DNA from: JBFMAE01 sp040756085
GTDB lineage: Bacteria; Desulfobacterota; BSN033; UBA1163
Direction of reading: 5' to 3'
Assembly: GCA_040756085.1 (NCBI GenBank)
Contig: JBFMAE010000280.1
Span: forward strand, 1-26,212
Length of the DNA stretch: 26,212 nucleotides
Every line of letters starts with the position of its first letter. Position 1 is the stretch's first letter. The notes below the pieces were generated by a model that was given only the letters and a program-made list of their open reading frames with translations, did no database searches and was not told where the DNA came from. Positions 23,723 through 26,212 of this stretch are shown here, in pieces. The position numbers and the translations under genes are program-made.

Positions 23723-23812
23723 TGGAAGAATGGAATGATGGAACGTTGGAATATTGGGTTGAGAAAAAAGTATTTTCGCTTTTAAACATTATTCCAATAT
23801 TCCATTATTCCA
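23723..23812. repeat. long imperfect inverted repeat (TGGAAT words)
   Basis: The left arm 23723-23757 (TGGAAGAATGGAATGATGG, then AACGTTGGAATATTGG) pairs with the right arm 23788-23812 (ATTATTCCAATATTCCATTATTCC). It is the same word family as 11817-11906. It separates the PD-(D/E)XK nuclease gene from pepA, both on the minus strand, and may act as a terminator or processing site. Confidence 0.6.
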
Positions 23813-23832
23813 GAATTATCCTTAATCGACGG

Positions 23833-25038
23833 CTATTCTCTTTCTTTCAGTTTCGATATGGTGATGGAACGGTTTTCCTCGACTGTAGAAAATTCCTTCA
23901 CCTTTTTAATTAATGAAGGGAACCAACCCCCTCGGCCGATCACCCTGGCCAGCATCCAGGGATTTAAATCGGAAACCTCCATCCATTTCCCTGCCTTCTT
24001 GATCAACTCATCCAGCATCTTTCGGTGGGGATCTCCTTTTAACGGATATTTCTCTTTCAACTCGATCTTAATCTTAGCGACATGATCGCTTCCATAGACC
24101 GCTTCGATTTCCTCCTTCCTGGCATAGGCATAGAGGGCCTCTTCTATCTTGGTTAATTCGGCATCGATCACTTCATCTTGAATTCTTTTTCTCTCCTTTA
24201 ACTCAACATACTGGTTGACCAGGGTCACCCCTTCTTCATTGAGATACTCGTTAAGAGGAAGGTTCTCCACGGTGATCAGATGCTTCCGTTTCGGACAGAG
24301 CCTCTGATAATCACACCAATCGCAGAGGGGCCCTTCTTTTGGAAGGAACTCTCTGTCCGATTCGATCTTCTGGATGAGTTCAAGAGTTTCCAGGCGAAGT
24401 TCCTGGAGTTCCTCCGGAGTCCTTGAGGACTGTATTTCAGTATCGAAGGCGAGGTAGTGCCAGACCAGTTTCACTTCCCGAATATCCTGCCATTTCCTCT
24501 CTACTCCCATCTGATAGAAGGCCAGTTGCCGGTCGGAATTGACCTCCCCCTGAGTTGGAAGCCTGCTGGAGGTTTTGTAATCATGGATTTCAAGGATGGA
24601 TTGATCCACGAGGGTCAGACGATCGATGAAACCCCGAATCCAGTACCCCTTTTCTTCTTCGAGGGGGAAATAAATATTTTCTTCCAGGCCCAATGTCCTT
24701 CCCTGATCGAATGGGTAGTAACGTCTGTAATACTCCGTGATGCACTTCTCTCCCAGGCGCCGGTAATCTTCGGCACTGTATTCCTTTCGTATAATCTGAA
24801 CCATATCATTCCAGTTCTTTTCCCAATTCTGATGGTAAAAAGCAAGAAGTCCTTCCAGGGTGTGGAGTTTCGTCACCTTCAGATCCCGGTAGAGCTTCTC
24901 CAGGGCATCGTGAACCCTCGAACCCATAAAAGCCTCGATGCTTTCGGTCTCAACCTCAATCTTGTTAATATAAGCGAGTTTATACTGGTGGGGGCAGGTT
25001 TCATAGGTGGAAAGTTGAGAGTGGGAGTAGGCTGGCAT
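23833..25038 (-). CDS. PD-(D/E)XK (RecB/Cas4-like) nuclease with probable Fe-S cluster
   Basis: The front carries the RecB-family start SHSQLSTYETCPHQYKLAYI (5-24) with Cys15. The nuclease core is GFIDRLTLV (Asp139) and ILEIHDYKTSS (Asp153, Lys155), followed by the QxxxY motif QLAFYQMG. CDWCDYQRLCP supplies Cys239, 242 and 248, which with Cys15 form the iron-staple arrangement of AddB and Cas4-type nucleases. Residues 260-401 form a charged C-terminal domain I do not recognise. AAGGAG precedes the ATG. No helicase or cas gene is adjacent, so it is a stand-alone DNA-processing nuclease; the nearby glycosylase gene suggests a repair context but is on the opposite strand. Confidence 0.85.
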   Translation of the reverse strand: MPAYSHSQLSTYETCPHQYKLAYINKIEVETESIEAFMGSRVHDALEKLYRDLKVTKLHTLEGLLAFYHQNWEKNWNDMVQIIRKEYSAEDYRRLGEKCITEYYRRYYPFDQGRTLGLEENIYFPLEEEKGYWIRGFIDRLTLVDQSILEIHDYKTSSRLPTQGEVNSDRQLAFYQMGVERKWQDIREVKLVWHYLAFDTEIQSSRTPEELQELRLETLELIQKIESDREFLPKEGPLCDWCDYQRLCPKRKHLITVENLPLNEYLNEEGVTLVNQYVELKERKRIQDEVIDAELTKIEEALYAYARKEEIEAVYGSDHVAKIKIELKEKYPLKGDPHRKMLDELIKKAGKWMEVSDLNPWMLARVIGRGGWFPSLIKKVKEFSTVEENRSITISKLKERE

Positions 25039-25150
25039 TATTCATCTCCTTTTCCGCTCTTGGCAGGGCTCCATTTCTTCCTGATAATAACAAGCTTAAT
25101 TTATTATTTTTAACAAGAAAAAGGGATTCTGTCAAAATCCAAAATTCTGC

Positions 25151-25180
25151 TTGAAAAATTACTGTTGAAATAGATATGAT
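25151..25180 (+). promoter_or_regulatory. candidate sigma-70 promoter overlapping the uracil-DNA glycosylase start
   Basis: TTGAAA (25151-25156) and TATGAT (25175-25180) are 18 bases apart and each differ by one base from consensus. The -10 box overlaps the first ATG of the glycosylase frame, so if this promoter is real the translation start must be further downstream, for example the ATG at 25209. Confidence 0.35.
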
Positions 25181-25898
25181 GAAAACAGGAAAGGGATTTT
25201 ATCCCCCTATGCAACCGGATATAAAATTGGAAAGATTACAAAGAAGGGTCATCCGGTGCCAGAAATGTCCAAGGTTGGTGACTTACCGCCGGGAAATTTC
25301 GAGCCATAGACCCAGGAGATACCGGGATGCGAGTTACTGGTCGAAACCCCTTCCCAGTTTCGGAGACCCAAACGCTCGGCTTCTCATCGTGGGACTGGCT
25401 CCTGCTGCTAATGGTGGAAACCGGACAGGCCGTATGTTTACAGGAGACCGAAGCGGGGAATGGCTGTTTGGCGCTCTCTTTCAATTTGGCTTTGCCAATC
25501 AACCCAATTCGATTCGAAGGGATGATGGTTTCAAATTAGTCGATTGCTATATTACAGCAACGATTCGCTGTGCCCCTCCAGGAAATAAACCTCTGCCCGA
25601 AGAGATAGAAAACTGTCGACCCTACTTCTTAAAAGAACTTGAGTTGTTAAAAAATATCCAGGTCATCGTTCCCTTGGGGCAGATCGCCTTTGTTCAAACT
25701 TTGAGGTCTCTGAGATTAAAAGGGTACGATGTCCCTCCTCTATCGTTCGGTCACGGTAAGGTCTATGTAGGGAACGGTTTGAAACCGTTCCCTACTCTCA
25801 TCACCAGCTACCATCCAAGCCAGCAAAATACGCAGACCGGTAAACTGACGAGGACAATGTTTCACCGGGTTTTTGACATGGCTAAGAGGAAAATATAA
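25176..25898 (+). CDS. type-5 (UDGb) uracil-DNA glycosylase
   Basis: Excises uracil and other deaminated bases from DNA. The UDGb motif A is seen as GLAPAANGGNRTGRMFTGD (73-91); relatives usually have His where Asn79 stands. Cys28, Cys31, Cys132 and Cys147 (with Cys124 an alternative) can ligate a 4Fe-4S cluster. The second active-site motif SYHPSQQNTQTGKLT begins at residue 211. Between FGHGKVY and this motif, residues 198-207 (VGNGLKPFPT) are encoded by a perfect palindrome that looks like an inserted repeat kept in frame. The start is uncertain: ATG 25176 lacks a clear Shine-Dalgarno, and the Met at 25209 is an alternative. The Smr-domain gene follows on the same strand after 58 bases. Confidence 0.9.
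   Translation: MMKTGKGFYPPMQPDIKLERLQRRVIRCQKCPRLVTYRREISSHRPRRYRDASYWSKPLPSFGDPNARLLIVGLAPAANGGNRTGRMFTGDRSGEWLFGALFQFGFANQPNSIRRDDGFKLVDCYITATIRCAPPGNKPLPEEIENCRPYFLKELELLKNIQVIVPLGQIAFVQTLRSLRLKGYDVPPLSFGHGKVYVGNGLKPFPTLITSYHPSQQNTQTGKLTRTMFHRVFDMAKRKI
25767..25795. repeat. perfect 14-bp-arm palindrome inside the UDG coding sequence
   Basis: GTAGGGAACGGTTT (25767-25780), one central G, and AAACCGTTCCCTAC (25782-25795). It starts exactly at codon 198 and codes for VGNGLKPFPT without breaking the frame. Palindromes of the GTAGGG...CCCTAC form are familiar dispersed intergenic repeats in environmental bacteria; here it is intragenic. Confidence 0.85.
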
Positions 25899-25911
25899 GT
25901 TAAAGTTAAGG

Positions 25912-25948
25912 TTCTTCACTCCGAACTAACTGCTCCGAACTCCGAACT
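25912..25948. repeat. CTCCGAACT word repeats between UDG and Smr genes
   Basis: Three copies of CTCCGAAC occur in about 35 bases, related to the hemG-hemH spacer repeat (19857-19911). Only weak complementary sequence (AAGTTAAAGTT) lies upstream, so this looks like a half-palindrome. Confidence 0.45.
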
Positions 25949-25956
25949 TTAATTTT

Positions 25957-26212
25957 ATGGTGATTAAGATTCCCATTGAAGACTGGATCGATCTTCACAC
26001 CTTCTCTCCGAAGGAAATTCTTTCTCTTCTGGAAGAGTATCTCCTGGAATGCCAGGAGAAGGGGTTTGCGGAGGTTCGAATCATCCACGGAAAAGGGAAA
26101 GGGGTTCAAAGGCAGATCGTCCACGACTTCCTCAAAAAATCTCCTCTTGTCGCATCCTTCAGACAGGCACCGCCTGGGGCAGGCTCATGGGGTGCCACGA
26201 TTGTCACCCTGA
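25957..26212 (+). CDS. Smr-domain protein (3' end cut by window edge)
   Basis: ATG at 25957 opens a frame that runs through the window end (85 full codons). It encodes a stand-alone Smr domain, as found at the C-terminus of MutS2 and in small nucleases: WIDLHTFSPKEILSLLEEYL, then VRIIHGKGKGVQRQIVHDFL with the HGKGxG signature, and GAGSWGATIVTL. The usual DLHG reads DLHT. Smr domains bind or nick branched DNA or RNA. Only the last few residues appear to be missing. It lies 58 bases after the uracil-DNA glycosylase gene, suggesting co-transcription in a repair context. Confidence 0.85.
   Translation, partial: MVIKIPIEDWIDLHTFSPKEILSLLEEYLLECQEKGFAEVRIIHGKGKGVQRQIVHDFLKKSPLVASFRQAPPGAGSWGATIVTL

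Noticed and set aside
23833..25038. PD-(D/E)XK nuclease as a Cas4 protein of a CRISPR system
   Set aside because: It is twice Cas4 length and has an extra C-terminal domain; no cas genes or repeat arrays are present.
25976..26212. Open frame from 25976 at the right edge
   Set aside because: It overlaps the Smr-domain frame starting at 25957, which has the HGKGKG signature; the 25976 frame has no recognisable motif.

Overview
The window looks like a chromosomal stretch of a Gram-negative bacterium, most likely a deltaproteobacterium (Desulfobacterota) or close relative. That placement is an inference from a TAXI-type TRAP transporter unit with DUF1850, an HD-GYP/HEAT operon with a sigma-54-like promoter, a hemE-hemH-hemG cluster, and intergenic spaces crowded with short palindromic repeats. 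No rRNA, tRNA or CRISPR array was seen.

Layout. Bases 1-1300 are strikingly AT-rich and hold a 3'-truncated SAM methyltransferase running into a small membrane protein; this looks like a decayed or foreign patch. Next are a minus-strand zinc metallopeptidase (1508-2503), a 580-bp gap, a thiolase fused to a DUF35-like tail whose nucleophile cysteine is replaced (3082-4575), and a secreted NlpC/P60-like protein (4667-6016). Convergent to these is a three-gene minus-strand operon (9554 down to 6127): small HTH regulator, HEAT-repeat protein, HD-GYP protein. The last two share an N-terminal domain. Divergent from it are endonuclease III (nth) and a DUF4392 (D-glutamate cyclase-like) protein.

Bases 11917-15423 (minus) encode a complete TRAP-TAXI uptake system: binding protein, DUF1850 protein and fused permease. 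A 567-bp gap follows that carries two hairpins and a 154-bp MITE-like inverted repeat. Then come a GSA-aminomutase-like PLP enzyme and an exported nicotinamidase-like hydrolase (plus strand), and a decayed REP-type transposase tail. The haem genes hemE-hemH-hemG are transcribed leftward (21978 to 18419), turning uroporphyrinogen III into protohaem except for the coproporphyrinogen oxidation step, which is not encoded here. Leucyl aminopeptidase (pepA) and a PD-(D/E)XK nuclease with a likely Fe-S cluster follow on the minus strand. The right edge has a type-5 uracil-DNA glycosylase and a partial Smr-domain protein (plus).

The most unusual theme is repetitive DNA that reaches into genes. A perfect 14-bp-arm palindrome lies in-frame inside the uracil-DNA glycosylase just before its HPS motif. 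A perfect 9-bp-arm palindrome forms the 3' end of the metallopeptidase. Word-like repeats supply the C-terminal tail of Nth, and a GC-rich palindrome supplies a spurious upstream ATG for hemH. A relic of a REP-associated transposase is present in the same window.
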